NCBI GenBank assembly: GCA_018398805.1
Contig: JAGFBZ010002865.1
Location: 1 to 64,000, forward strand
Reading direction: 5' to 3'
Source: Hirundichthys speculiger
Lineage: Eukaryota > Chordata > Actinopteri > Beloniformes > Exocoetidae
Length of the DNA: 64,000 nucleotides
Part shown: piece after piece, positions 1 through 17,079 of the stretch
Layout of the letters: every line of letters starts with the position of its first letter
Numbering within the stretch: position 1 is the stretch's first letter
The notes under the pieces: model-generated
The model's input: the letters and a program-made list of their open reading frames with translations, nothing else
Database searches by the model: none
What the model was told of the DNA's origin: nothing
Position numbers and translations under genes: made by a program

Positions 1-3000
1 CTGAGCATGCTCAGACAGCCTTACAGACTGAGCATGCTCAGACAGCCTTACACACTGAGCATGCTCAGACAGCCTTACAGACTGAGCATGCTCAGTTAGC
101 CTTACATACTGAGCATGCTCAGACAGCCTTACACACTGAGCATGCTCAGTTAGCCTTACAGACTGAGCATGCTCAGACAGCCTTACAACACTGAGCATGC
201 TCAGACAGCCTTACACACTGAGCATGCTCAGACAGCCTTACAGACAGCTGAGCATGCTCAGAGCCTTACACCTGAGCATGCTCAGACAGCCTTACACACT
301 GAGCATGCTCAGACAGCCTTACACACTGAGCATGCTCAGACAGCCTTACACACTGAGCATGCTCAGACAGCCTTAGCTGACAGCACTGAGCATGCTCTGA
401 GCATGCTCAGCTCAGCCTTACACACTGAGCAGCCTGACTGAGCATGCTCAGACAGCCTTACACTGAGCATGCTCAGCATTACAGACTGAGCATGCTGAGC
501 ATGCTCAGACAGCCTTGAGCATGCTCAGAGCCTTACAGACTGAGCATGCTCAGACAGCCTTACACACTGAGCATGCTCAGACAGCCTTACACACTGAGCA
601 TGCTCAGACAGCCTTACACACTGAGCATGCTCAGTTAGCCTTACAGACTGAGCATGCTCAGACAGCCTTACACACTGAGCATGCTCAGACAGCCTTACAG
701 CACTGAGCATGCTCAGACAGCCTTACAGACTGAGCATGCTCAGACAGCCTTACACACTGAGCATGCTCAGTTAGCCTTACAGACTGAGCATGCTCAGACA
801 GCCTTACACACTGAGCATGCTCAGACAGCCTTACACACTGAGCATGCTCAGACAACAGCCTTACACACTGAGCATGCTCAGACAGCCTTACACACTGAGC
901 ATGCTCAGTTCAGCCTTACAGACTGAGCATGCTCAGACAGAGCCTTACACACTGAGCATGCTCAGACAGCCTTACACACTGAGCATGCTCAGTTAGCCTT
1001 ACATACTGAGCATGCTCAGACAGCCTTACACACTGAGCATGCTCAGACAGCCTTACACACTGAGCATGCTCAGTTAGCCTTACAGACTGAGCATGCTCAG
1101 ACAGCCTTACACACTGAGCATGCTCAGACAGCCTTACAGACTGAGCATGCTCATTAGCCTTACAGACTGAGCATGCTCAGACAGCCTTACACACTGAGCA
1201 TGCTCAGACAGCCTTACAGACTGAGCATGCTCAGACAGCCTTACAGACTGAGCATGCTCAGACAGCCTTACACACTGAGCATGCTCAGACAGCCTTACAG
1301 ACTGAGCATGCTCAGACAGCCTTACACACTGAGCATGCTCAGACAGCCTTACACACTGAGCATGCTCAGACAGCCTTACAGACTGAGCATGCTCAGTTAG
1401 CCCCTTACAGACTGAGCATGCTCAGACAGCCTTACACACTGAGCATGCTCAGACAGCCTTACAGACTGAGCATGCTCAGACAGCAGCCTTACACACTGAG
1501 CATGCTCAGACAGCCTTACACCTGAGCATGCTCAGTTAGCCTTACACTGAGCATGCTCAGTTAGCCTTACAGACTGAGCATGCTCAGACAGCCTTACACA
1601 CTGAGCATGCTCAGACAGCCTTACAGACTGAGCATGCTCAGACAGCCTTACAGACTGAGCATGCTCAGACAGCCTTACACACTGAGCATGCTCAGTTAGC
1701 CTTACAGACTGAGCATGCTCAGACAGCCTTACACACTGAGCATGCTCAGTTAGCCTTACAGACTGAGCATGCTCAGACAGCCTTACACACTGAGCATGCT
1801 CAGTTAGCCTTACAGACTGAGCATGCTCAGACAGCCTTACACACTGAGCATGCTCAGTCAGCCTTACACACTGAGCATGCTCAGACAGCCTTACACACTG
1901 AGCATGCTCAGTTAGCCTTACAGACTGAGCATGCTCAGACAGCCTTACAGACTGAGCATGCTCAGTTAGCCTTACAGACTGAGCATGCTCAGACAGCCTT
2001 ACACACTGAGCATGCTCAGACAGCCTTACAGACTGAGCATGCTCAGACAGCCTTACAGACTGAGCATGCTCAGACAGCCTTACACACTGAGCATGCTCAG
2101 TTAGCCTTACAGACTGAGCATGCTCAGACAGCCTTACACACTGAGCATGCTCAGTTAGCCTTACAGACTGAGCATGCTCAGACAGCCTTACACACTGAGC
2201 ATGCTCAGACAGCCTTACACCTGAGCATGCTCAGACAGCCTTACACACTGAGCATGCTCAGTTAGCCTTACAGACTGAGCATGCTCAGACAGCCTTACAG
2301 ACTGAGCATGCTCAGTTAACCTTACAGACTGAGCATGCTCAGACAGCCTTACACACTGAGCATGCTCAGACAGCCTTACACACTGAGCATGCTCAGTTAG
2401 CCTTACAGACTGAGCATGCTCAGACAGCCTTACACACTGAGCATGCTCAGACAGCCTTACACACTGAGCATGCTCAGACAGCCTTACACACTGAGCATGC
2501 TCAGTTAGCCTTACAGACTGAGCATGCTCAGACAGACTTACACACTGAGCATGCTCAGACAGCCTTACACACTGAGCATGCTCAGACAGCCTTACACACT
2601 GAGCATGCTCAGTTAGCCTTACAGACTGAGCATGCTCAGACAGCCTTACACACTGAGCATGCTCAGACAGCCTTACAGACTGAGCATGCTCAGACAGCCT
2701 TACACACTGAGCATGCTCAGACAGCCTTACACACTGAGCATGCTCAGTTAGCCTTACAGACTGAGCATGCTCAGACAGCCTTACACACTGAGCATGCTCA
2801 GTTAGCCTTACAGACTGAGCATGCTCAGACAGCCTTACATACTGAGCATGCTCAGACAGCCTTACACAACTGAGCATGCTCAGCCTTACAACACTGACAT
2901 GCTCAGCCTTACTGAGCATGCTCAGACAGCCTTACATACTGAGCATGCTCAGACAGCCTTACACACTGAGCATGCTCAGACAGCCTTACACACTGAGCAT

Positions 3001-5530
3001 GCTCAGACAGCCTTACACACTGAGCATGCTCAGTTAGCCTTACAGACTGAGCATGCTCAGACAGCCTTACACACTGAGCATGCTCAGACAGCCTTACACA
3101 CTGAGCATGCTCAGACAGCCTTACACACTGAGCATGCTCAGTTAGCCTTACAGACTGAGCATGCTCAGACAGCCTTACACACTGAGCATGCTCAGACAGC
3201 CTTACACACTGAGCATGCTCAGACAGCCTTACAGACTGAGCATGCTCAGACAGACTTACACACTGAGCATGCTCAGACAGCCTTACACACTGAGCATGCT
3301 CAGACAGCCTTACACACTGAGCATGCTCAGACAGCCTTACAACACTGAGCATGCTCAGACAGCCTTACACACTGAGCATGCTCAGACAGCCTTACACACT
3401 GAGCATGCTCAGACAGCCTTACACACTGAGCATGCTCAGACAGCCTTACAGACTGAGCATGCTCAGACAGCCTTACATACTGAGCATGCTCAGTTAGCCC
3501 TTCAGACTGAGCATGCTCAGACAGCCTTACAGACTGAGCATGCTCAGACAGCCTTACACACTGAGCATGCTCAGACAGCCTTACACACTGAGCATGCTCA
3601 GACAGCCTTACATACTGAGCATGCTCAGACAGCCTTACACTGAGCATGCTCAGACAGCCTTACACACTGAGCATGCTCAGACAGCCTTACACACTGAGCA
3701 TGCTCAGTTAGCCTTACACACTGAGCATGCTCAGTTAGCCTTACAGACTGAGCATGCTCAGTCAGCCTTACAGACTGAGCATGCTCAGACAGCTTTACAG
3801 ACTGAGCATGCTCAGACAGCCTTACACACTGAGCATGCTCAGACAGCCTTACACACTGAGCATGCTCAGACAGCCTTACACACTGAGCATGCTCAGACAG
3901 CCTTACACACTGAGCATGCTCAGACAGCCTTACACACTGAGCATGCTCAGACAGCCTTACACACTGAGCATGCTCAGACAGCCTTACACACTGAGCATGC
4001 TCAGTTAGCCTTACAGACTGAGCATGCTCAGACAGCCTTACACACTGAGCATGCTCAGACAGCCTTACACACTGAGCATGCTCAGACAGCCTTACACTGA
4101 GCATGCTCAGACAGCCTTACACACTGAGCATGCTCAGACAGCCTTACACACTGAGCATGCTCAGACAGCCTTACACACTGAGCATGCTCAGACATTAGCC
4201 TTACACACTGAGCATGCTCAGACAGCCTTACACACTGAGCATGCTCAGACAGCCTTACAGACTGAGCATGCTCAGATGAGCATGCTCAGACAGCACACTG
4301 AGCATGCTCAGACAGCCTGAGCATGCTCAGAATGCTCAGTGGAGCATGCTCAGTGCCTTACACACTGAGCATGCTCAGTCTGTACACTGAGCATGCTCAG
4401 TCCTGTACAGACTGAGCATGCTCAGACAGCCTGTCAACTGAGCATGCTCAGTCTGTAAGGCTGAGCATGCTCAGTGCCTGTACACACTGAGCATGCTCAG
4501 TAGCCTGACAGACTGAGCATGCTCAGACAGCCTTACATACTGAGCATGCTCAGTCAGCCTGTACACACTGAGCATGCTCAGACAGCCTTACAGACTGAGC
4601 ATGCTCAGACAGCCTTACACACTGAGCATGCTCAGTTAGCCTTACAGACTGAGCATGCTCAGTCAGCCTTACACACTGAGCATGCTCACAGCCTTACAGA
4701 CTGAGCTCAGCTGACTGAGCATGCTCAGACAGCCTACACACTGAGCATGCTCAGACAGCCTGAGCATGCTCAGACAGCCTTACAGACTGAGCATGCTCAG
4801 ACAGCCTTACACTGAGCATGCTCAGAAGCAGGCTGACTGAGCATGCTCAGTCACACTGAGCATGCTCAGCCTTACACACTGAGCATGCTCAGACACTGAG
4901 CATGCTTACCTTACAGACTGAGCATGCTCAGACAGCCTTACACACTGAGCATGCTCAGTTAGCCTTACAGACTGAGCATGCTCAGACAGCCTTACACACT
5001 GAGCATGCTCAGACAGCCTTACAGACTGAGCATGCTCAGACAGCCTTACATGAGCATGCTCAGACAGCCTTACACACTGAGCATGCTCAGACCTTACACA
5101 CTGAGCATGCTCAGACAGCCTTACACACTGAGCATGCTCAGAGCAGCCTTACAGATGAGCATGCTCAGACAGCCTTACAGAGCATGCTCAGACAGCCTTA
5201 CACACTGAGCATGCTCAGACAGCCTTACACACTGAGCATGCTCAGTTAGCCTTACAGACTGAGCATGCTCTCAGACCTTACACCTGAGCATGCTCACAGC
5301 CTTACAGACTGAGCATGCTCAGACAGCCTTACACACTGAGGCATGCTCATTACAGACTGAGCATGCTTACAGACATTACACACTGAGCCTCAGCAGCCTT
5401 ACACACTGAGCATGCTCAGACAGCCTTACACACTGAGCATGCTCAGACAGCCTTACACACACTGAGCATGCTCAGACAGCCTTACCACTGAGCATGCTCA
5501 GACAGCCTTACACACTGAGCATGCTCAGGT
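1..5530. repeat. 27-bp palindromic satellite/minisatellite array
   Basis: A tandem array runs from the window edge to about 5530, so its left end is not seen. Each unit is the perfect palindrome CTGAGCATGCTCAG (14 bp) followed by a 13-bp spacer, ACAGCCTTACACA or TTAGCCTTACAGA. Length divided by period suggests roughly 200 units (not counted). Units are regular to about 4260; from there to 5530 there are many short units, indels and substitutions, as expected at an array edge. Because 27 is a multiple of three, long frames open on both strands (peptide period TEHAQTALH); these are by-products, not genes. Confidence 0.97.
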
Positions 5531-5960
5531 AGCCTTACAGACTCCTTCAAAGCTGTGGCCCAAGGTGCAAGAAGCCAGACGAAACGGGAAGAAGGCCTGA
5601 TTAAGAGAAGGGTATGCACTCATGGATGGACACAGAGTTGACCCATAAAAACTGCTATAATAAGCAAATGCTCAGGCACTTTAGTAAAACATATAGTTGC
5701 TTTTGCAAGACAGAAATTCAGAAACATGGTAAGATTTTTTATATTTACAGTTATAAACTCTCAGGTATTGTTAAGACAAATCTTACCGAGGTGGAAGTTA
5801 AAATGACTGTTTAAAAAAAAAAAAGTTTGAAGACTTGAATTTAAAGCTGGTATGTTTTTTCTTGTGGTTTGTGATAGGATGTTATTAAGGACAAACATGT
5901 TCATTCCCTGCACGGAAAAAGCAAAGTTTAAGCGCGTCTTGAAACAATCATTATTTCTTT
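5531..5960. other. Unique-looking AT-rich spacer
   Basis: This stretch between the 27-bp array and the first recognisable LINE codons holds no gene I can support. It has a short A run near 5813-5823. It may be the 5' leader of the LINE that follows, but I see nothing that proves this. Confidence 0.4.
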
Positions 5961-6789
5961 TATGTCATTAAATGTAAGGGGGTTGAAAAATAGTACTAAG
6001 CGTAAAGCCATTTTTCTGTTTTGTAAGGATCAAAAATCACAATGTGTTTTTTTACAGGAGACTCACTCAGTTATGATTGATGAAAAATTTTGGAAACTTC
6101 AATGGGGGGATTATGCCTTTTTTGCTCATGGAACGTCACACTCAGCAGGAGTCATGATATTATTTAATAGATTTCCAGGCAGTATAATTGATGGGAAATG
6201 GGATACTGATGGACACTGGTTAATGGTGGTAGTGGAGATAAATGATAAACATTATATCTTAATATGCATTATATGGCTATAACACAACAAAGCAGCTAAT
6301 ATAAATCTTTATGCAAAATTAAGTCAACTTATAAATGAATGGAAAAAAACAACATATTGTTCAGACAAAGTGATATTTGGGAGGAGACCATAATATAGCC
6401 CCAGACTCTTGGCTAGATAGAATACCTCACAGGTATTCTCAACCTGTATACGATGACACCATACTGAATTTATGTACAACAACATGCATAACTGATTATT
6501 GGAGAACGTTAAATCCAACATCTGTTCAGTTTACTTGGTATAACTCTGCAGGAAACGGTCAGTGCTCTAGACTAGATTACTGGCTGATTTCAAGCGAGCT
6601 ATGCAACGATATTTCAAATTGTGACATTTCACCTTCTCCACTCACAGAACACTGCATGATAAGTCTAAACTTAGTAACATCCAAGCAACATCAGAATTCT
6701 CCAAATATTTGGAAGTTTAATAATAATTTATTGCAGAATGTTGGTTTCTGTGATCAGGTGAAATCTCTTATTTTGGAGGTTGAGAAATT

Positions 6790-8040
6790 TATTTTATTTT
6801 ATTTTATTTGCCTTTATTTAACCAGGTCGGTCCCATTGAGACACAATGGCCTCTTTTTCAAGGGAAGCCTGGCCAAGACAGCAGCAGAAAAGTTACATAC
6901 ATGACACAGAAATTACACAACATTCAGATAAAATACAATACAAGATAAAAGCAACAGGACTAAAAGTTCGGATTCACATTAAAACAAGAACAAGTCCGAT
7001 ATGAAGCTGCTCCAATTTCTCTCACACGAGTTTTCAAAGATCCCAGGTTGATCAGCTCCTTTAACTTTAGAGTTTTCTGCAGTGCGTTCCAAGCAGCAGG
7101 TGCAGCATACTTAAAGCAGTGCTTACCAAGTTCAGTATTAACTTTGGGCACATTTAATAAATAAAACTCATTGGAATGTAGGCGGTAATTGCTTTGAGAT
7201 TTGGAGAGATAGTTACATAAATATAGTGGGAGCAGACCCAAAATGACTTTATAAATAAAAATATGCCAATGTATAAGGCGGCGTGCTGCCAGAGATGGCC
7301 ACTCAACTCGGGCATATAAAGTGCAGTGGTGAGTGAGGGCTTTACATCCGGTGACAAACCTTAAGGCACCATGATACACGGTGTCCAGAGAGCGCAAACA
7401 ATTTGCAGGGGCATACATATACAAGAGGTCGCCATAATCAAGTACAGGGAGGAAAGTGGCAGCAACCAACTTTTTCCTGGTAGAAAAAGAAAAACAAGAT
7501 CTGTGACGGAAAAAGAATCCCAGTTTCAGTCTTAATTTTTTTACCAGGTTTTCTACATGTGGTTTAAAAGAAAGCCGATCATCGATTAAAATGCCGAGAT
7601 ACTTGTAACAGGTCAGAAGTTCAATCTCACGACCTTGTGATGACAAAATGCTGGGAGGAGGCACAGGTACTTCCCTGCCATTAGAAAATATCATCAATTT
7701 AGTTTTGACAGCATTTAAGACAAGTCTTAGCTCAATGAGCTGACTTTCCACAAGGTTAAAAGCAATCTGTAAGTTGCCAAGGGCCTCAGCAAGAGTGGAA
7801 CCACAACGATAGATAACCGTGTCATCAGCATAAAAATGAAATTTGGCATTTGGAATGTTTCTGCCCAATGTATTTACATAAATAGCAAACAAAATTGGTC
7901 CCAGAACTGAGCCCTGAGGCACACCGGTAGAAACATTTAGCAGATTGGATGATCTGCCTTCAAAGTGAACACATTGTTTTCTATTAGACAAATAATTATC
8001 AAACCAACCAACAGCCTGCTCAGATAAACCTATGTCGAGC
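6790..8040 (-). mobile_element. 5'-truncated CR1/L2/Rex-like LINE inserted in the Tx1-type LINE
   Basis: A minus-strand LINE 3' fragment interrupts the endonuclease-linker part of the older LINE. The reverse transcriptase frame continues upstream of its first ATG to about 8040, so the 5' end is truncated, as usual for LINEs. The 3' end looks complete: after the stop at 6960 come about 150 bp of 3' UTR and an AAAAT-type tail at about 6790-6815. The older LINE resumes directly after 8040. The exact clade (CR1, L2 or Rex1) cannot be fixed by eye. Confidence 0.85.
6960..7991 (-). CDS. Reverse transcriptase C-terminal part of LINE (intact 343-codon frame)
   Basis: The 343-residue frame contains the RT motif GVPQGSVLGPILF near residue 24 and the catalytic FYADDTVIY block near residue 53. 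The thumb and C-terminal region follow, with a conserved-looking end (AAPAAWNALQ). The frame has no stop or frameshift, unlike the host LINE, so the copy is relatively young. It lacks the endonuclease and the first RT blocks and cannot be an autonomous element. The listed ATG is simply the first in frame; coding similarity extends about 50 bp further upstream. Confidence 0.8.
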   Translation of the reverse strand: MSNRKQCVHFEGRSSNLLNVSTGVPQGSVLGPILFAIYVNTLGRNIPNAKFHFYADDTVIYRCGSTLAEALGNLQIAFNLVESQLIELRLVLNAVKTKLMIFSNGREVPVPPPSILSSQGREIELLTCYKYLGILIDDRLSFKPHVENLVKKLRLKLGFFFRHRSCFSFSTRKKLVAATFLPVLDYGDLLYMYAPANCLRSLDTVYHGALRFVTGCKALTHHCTLYARVEWPSLAARRLIHWHIFIYKVILGLLPLYLCNYLSKSQSNYRLHSNEFYLLNVPKVNTELGKHCFKYAAPAAWNALQKTLKLKELINLGSLKTRVREIGAASYRTCSCFNVNPNF

Positions 8041-8567
8041 AGTCGCCGCTTCAGAATTAGACATACGTGATACTAATAAATGGGAATGGTTTAAATTTGA
8101 GGCCAAACTTATAGCAATCAACACAGGCAAACAACTGTCACACATAAAGAAACAAAAGCAAAAGGATTGAATTGATAAAATCAACTCTTTAACAAACAAT
8201 TCTCAAATATCCTTAAAAGACGAAACTGAAATAAAGTAACTACAGTCCCAGTTAGATGACATTTACACAGCAAAAGCAAATGGAGCTTATATTCGTTCAA
8301 GAGCTAGATGGATCGAAAAGGGTGAAAAGAGTTCAGCATATTTCTTTGGACTAGAAAAACAAAGACAGGCTAAGAGGAAAATAAATAAGCTTATGACAAA
8401 AGATGAAGTTGTTTTAAAAGATCAGAAATTAATCCAGGAAGAAATTTGTCTCTTCTATAGTAACTTATATAAGTCAAAATTTAATAAATCAGAATGTGAC
8501 ATTCTATTTGAAAGCATCAATGATGACATTAAAAAACTGGATGCAGAAGACAAACATATACTTGAAG

Positions 8568-8846
8568 AATCAGAATCAGAATCAGAATCGGTTTTATTGG
8601 CCAAGTTTGTGCACACAAACAAGGAATTTGACTCCGGTTACTAAGCTCTCTTTACAATTTGAATAAAATTAAATAAAATATAACAATTACTGGCACAATA
8701 TATACAACAATATATACAACCTGACAAGCTAACATGGCATTGTGCAATTTTGTGGTTCTTCTGACACTCTGTGACTGTTAAGAGTTCATCAGAGCGACAG
8801 CCTGGGGAAAGAAACTGTCTCTGTGTCGGCTGGTTTTGGCGAACAG
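8568..8846. mobile_element. Short retroelement 3'-end insertion in the LINE linker
   Basis: The older LINE reads ILEE before this segment and resumes EELNITEIENA after it, so about 275 bp are inserted. The insert begins with repeated TCAGAA units followed by GGTTTTATTGGCCAAGT, a motif I know as a common fish LINE/SINE 3' end, and it ends near GAAAGAAACTGTCTCTGTGT. No coding capacity is visible. Confidence 0.6.
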
Positions 8847-9010
8847 AAGAAGAATTAAATATAACAGAAATTGAAAATGCACTAAAACAAATGAAAAACA
8901 GTAAATCACCAGGGATCTACGGTTTAACGTCCGAATTCCTAAAACATTTTTGGGTAGACATTAAAAAATTACTGTATAAAGCTTTTCTAGAATGTATTAA
9001 AAAAGTCTGT

Positions 9011-10640
9011 CGCATGCTTACTCCATTTATCATTAGATCTGTTACATCTGTTCACTGTGACGCTCCATTCACCTACTGTTTACGTCGGTGCAGCGCCATC
9101 TAGTGGCGCAGATGTGTAATGACAGTAGAAAAGTTTTGACCTCGATTATCAGACAACCTACTTTTTGAAAATATTATTTGCGCCTTTGTGCACAACAACA
9201 TCTTCTGTACCATGTGAAAGGCCAGAGAGGTTGTGTAAAAAAAAAAAAAAAAAAAAGAGTAATCGCTGAAAACCTGTTGAGAGATTGTTACTTCTTAATA
9301 AAAATGACTAAAGTTTTCCCAGTCCTGTACATCATTGTTCAAGTTACACAAACATATTCAGTTCCATCTTCCTAGTTTGACCAGCACTTTCACTGTCCTC
9401 TGCATGTTCAGGCCCACGCTATTCTTTTAAAGTGACAAAAAAGAAAAAAAACATTACACAACCTGCCACATATGATACTTCCATACTGGGAAACTATACA
9501 CACAGAGAATACATCCATGGCATATTTTATTATACACATATGTGATAATGTATGTAGAGAATTTATTTGGTCATGCATTCTTTGTAATTCATAGTCATTG
9601 ATGTTCTTTGTAATTCAGAATCATTCCCAAGGGCCATGACAGACAAATATTCAATGCGCCACCAACAGCTAAGATTGAGGTCCAACTGCCTGTGATTATA
9701 CACTCGACCAGTAGGTGGTGTCGTGTGCAGATGAAGCTTCTAGTAATGAACCTTTTCTGAAACCGATCGGCTCAAATGGTTCGGTGCCTCATGAGGCTTC
9801 ATCTCACCATCACTACAGGATACTCATCTGCTGCAACGAGCAGGAAATTTCAGCGTGTGTCAAACCGCTGCTTAATAAGTCCTTGATCAAACTAGTATTT
9901 GATTCTAGCGCCGCCATGCTACCGGAAATGCAGCACAAAACCACTTCCGGGTCACGTAAACGGGACCAGTTAAAATATAAAAAAAAAAAACAAATTCGGT
10001 CCCGTGGCCCATTTTTTAATTTCGTATTTTTGATCCTAGTCTAAAATTGAAATACGAAAAACCGGGCATTTTTTGTTTTTTAAGTTGGATTCAAAAACGA
10101 AAAACGACATAAAACGCCCCTTTTTCCTTTTTTAATTTTTGATTGACAGTTGAAAATGGAAAGAACGAATGATACACGGATTAAATGTCACTTTTTATTT
10201 GTTTTACATTTTTGATTGACAATGGAAAATGGAAAGAATGATTGATACACAGATTGGTAAAGTTACTGAACTTTAACGTGGACATTTTCATTTTAAAGTT
10301 CTCCCAGACGGAGGATTCAACAGAAACAAGGTTATTTGTAACAACTGACAAGTTGAACTCCCCGTTAAAAGTTTCTGCTGTTACCTCAGAAATTACCTGT
10401 TTTAATGTTCTGATTGTGCTGAGACACAATCATTTTGTTGGATTTTGTTGTAGACGTTTTTATTTTTTATAAAAACAGGATGACATTAATGCCCTGGCAG
10501 TGGCAATAAACTTTATTTTATTTTACATTTTTTAAGATTAGATTTCCAAAATATGTGTTACTGACAAGTGCTGATGTTAAAAGTGTTTGAACAACAATTG
10601 TAATGACACTTTAGTTCATATGGCAGCAGAACATTTAAAT
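9011..10640. other. Intergenic repeat debris
   Basis: No gene was found. An A run lies at 9238-9257. Scattered AT-rich stretches include several A/T homopolymers at about 9980-10200. The frames seen here are short and have no recognisable domain. Confidence 0.5.
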
Positions 10641-11214
10641 AAAAATGACCTTTACACTACTTTTGAATTCATTATTTGATTTTGCGTATACAATGCGATT
10701 AATCGTGATTAATCAGGGAAATAATGCGATTAAAATTTTTTATAATTGCCCAGCCCTAATTATATATATTATATTATATTATATTATATTATATTTGTGT
10801 CATTGTTTCACATCCTCAAATATCCCCTTTAACCTTCTTTTCCTCTTTGAGGAAAAACACAAACCAGGATTTAAAAAAAGATCATTTAAAGAAAAAAAAA
10901 CACTTTGAAGCAGCTTTCAGGTGTTTCCAGCTTGTTTTCAGATGCTTCACATTATTTTTCACCCATAAGGGGGCGTGGCCATGTAGAGCTCTTACTCATC
11001 TACATTAAATCGTCTTTATTCCCATTTATTTAAAACAACTTGACTCCCAGGTTCACCAGTGGCTCAGAGTCATGTGACCCTCCTGCTCCTCCCCCTCATT
11101 AAAGCAGATTGATGCCATCAGGGGGATTAAACCATCTCGCTGCGTTTTGTCCTCTGCACCACAGGCTGCTTCCCCCCCTGAGTCCTCCGCCGTCCCAGGA
11201 CCTCGCTGGACACC
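10641..11214. other. Repeat fragment, ATATT microsatellite and reep6 upstream region
   Basis: A repeat end with inverted GCGATTAATC-type motifs and a terminal CAGCCCTAA lies at about 10690-10760, followed by an (ATATT)n tract at 10759-10796. The 250 bp before the reep6 start codon include a GGGGGCGTGGCC GC-box-like site near 10970. I see no convincing TATA box, so the transcription start is not defined. Confidence 0.45.
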
Positions 11215-16086
<4,872 letters not shown>

Positions 16087-16344
16087 GGAGATGTGCCCCA
16101 TATCGACTGGGGTGCTTCTATTTCCTTCGACAACCTCACAAATCCCCCAGACAGACTATTTAAAAAGGTTGAGGAAGAGTTAGTGTAAAGCCGTAAACCG
16201 TGTAGCTTCAGCAACACATCAGGAAACAATCAAGAAAGTGTGTAACTCTGATTAAATGTGGCTTGGCAAACTTCAGACGGATAAGAAAGTCATTGACTGA
16301 CGGTGCAGCATTAATGTTCTTCCATTCAATGATCCTATCACACA

Positions 16345-17063
16345 TTGGGTGCGTTTACATGGGAAGTTTAATTCCTCTTTAATTCAGAATTAAAGTTAAA
16401 GCTGAATAAAAGTTACCATGTAAACACTTAATTCCATATGAAAATGTCAATTCCGAATTAACTTAATTCCGAAGTAAGTGGCTGGTTTATTCTCATTTTA
16501 GTTCCGCATTAAGTAATTCCGCGGTCATGTTTACACTCATTCCTGTTTAAATTAATTCCCGCCTTTCTGCGCATGCTAGTTCTCTTGCCCGTCTGTCGCG
16601 ATGACGCTTATATTCCGGCAGCACGCAGTAAACGGTGTTCAAGAGCAGAGACGATTTATTTAATAAATAGCTTGGAGGAACTGGAAATAATTAAAAGAAC
16701 AGATGGCAGGAAACATAAAAATTGTGAGCTTTTCAAAGCGGCCAGGTTAAATGAAGGAGGTTTCACAGATAGAAACGCCACCCAGGTCAAAAATAAGTGG
16801 AATGTTATTGCTAACCAGTTAGCTAAGTTTGTTTTCTTCCGGTAGACGTAAAGACGTCCGCCCCCCCCCATCCAATCAGAACCCTTCCCAACCCCCAGAC
16901 CTAAAGCGGAGTTGGATAAAGCCGAACAAACGTGTTTTCCATGTAAACCTCAATTCGGAATTACTATTTCCATGTAAACTCGAAGGAAAATAGTTTAATT
17001 CGGAATTATTTAATTCCTAATTTTAATTCCGAATTAAAAAACATCATGTAACCGCAGCCACTG
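16345..17063. mobile_element. PIF/Harbinger-like element fragment with Myb/SANT-like ORF
   Basis: Approximate inverted ends GGGTGCGTTTACATG (16347) and CATGTAACCGCAGCC (17047) enclose AATTCCGAATTAA-type subterminal repeats. A frame at 16573-16845 contains a helix-rich stretch (INSLEELEII, KHKNCELFKAARLNE, ATQVKNKWNVIANQL). It resembles the Myb/SANT-like or MADF-type protein encoded by Harbinger transposons. Family assignment is tentative and no DDE transposase is visible. Confidence 0.55.
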
Positions 17064-17079
17064 ACTATTGCTTACCTAG

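Larger units (their letters stand above)
5961..9010 (+). mobile_element. Decayed L1/Tx1-type LINE (endonuclease, linker, start of RT)
   Basis: Translated pieces in order match an L1/Tx1-like non-LTR retrotransposon ORF2. An apurinic-type endonuclease start lies at 5962-6282 (SLNVRGLKN, then the QETHS catalytic motif), and more endonuclease at 6377-6790 (GGDHN, RLDYWL). The linker lies at 8050-8570 (RSRARWIEKGEKSSAYFFGLE) and the first RT block at 8850-9010 (KSPGIYGLTSEFLK). Frameshifts and stops show it is dead. It is broken by two later insertions, about 6790-8040 and about 8570-8846, and truncated after about 9010. The family assignment comes from motif recognition only. Confidence 0.8.

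Noticed and set aside
2215..4104. Long open frames in both directions through the left array (TEHAQTALH-type repeats)
   Set aside because: They arise because the 27-bp period keeps all units in frame. There are no splice signals, no start context, and frames exist on both strands.
1..5530. CRISPR-like array
   Set aside because: Repeat and spacer are both repetitive, the spacers are the same two sequences, and the context is a vertebrate genome.
16573..16845. Host Myb/SANT gene
   Set aside because: It lies between inverted repeat ends with transposon-like subterminal motifs; more likely part of a Harbinger-like element.
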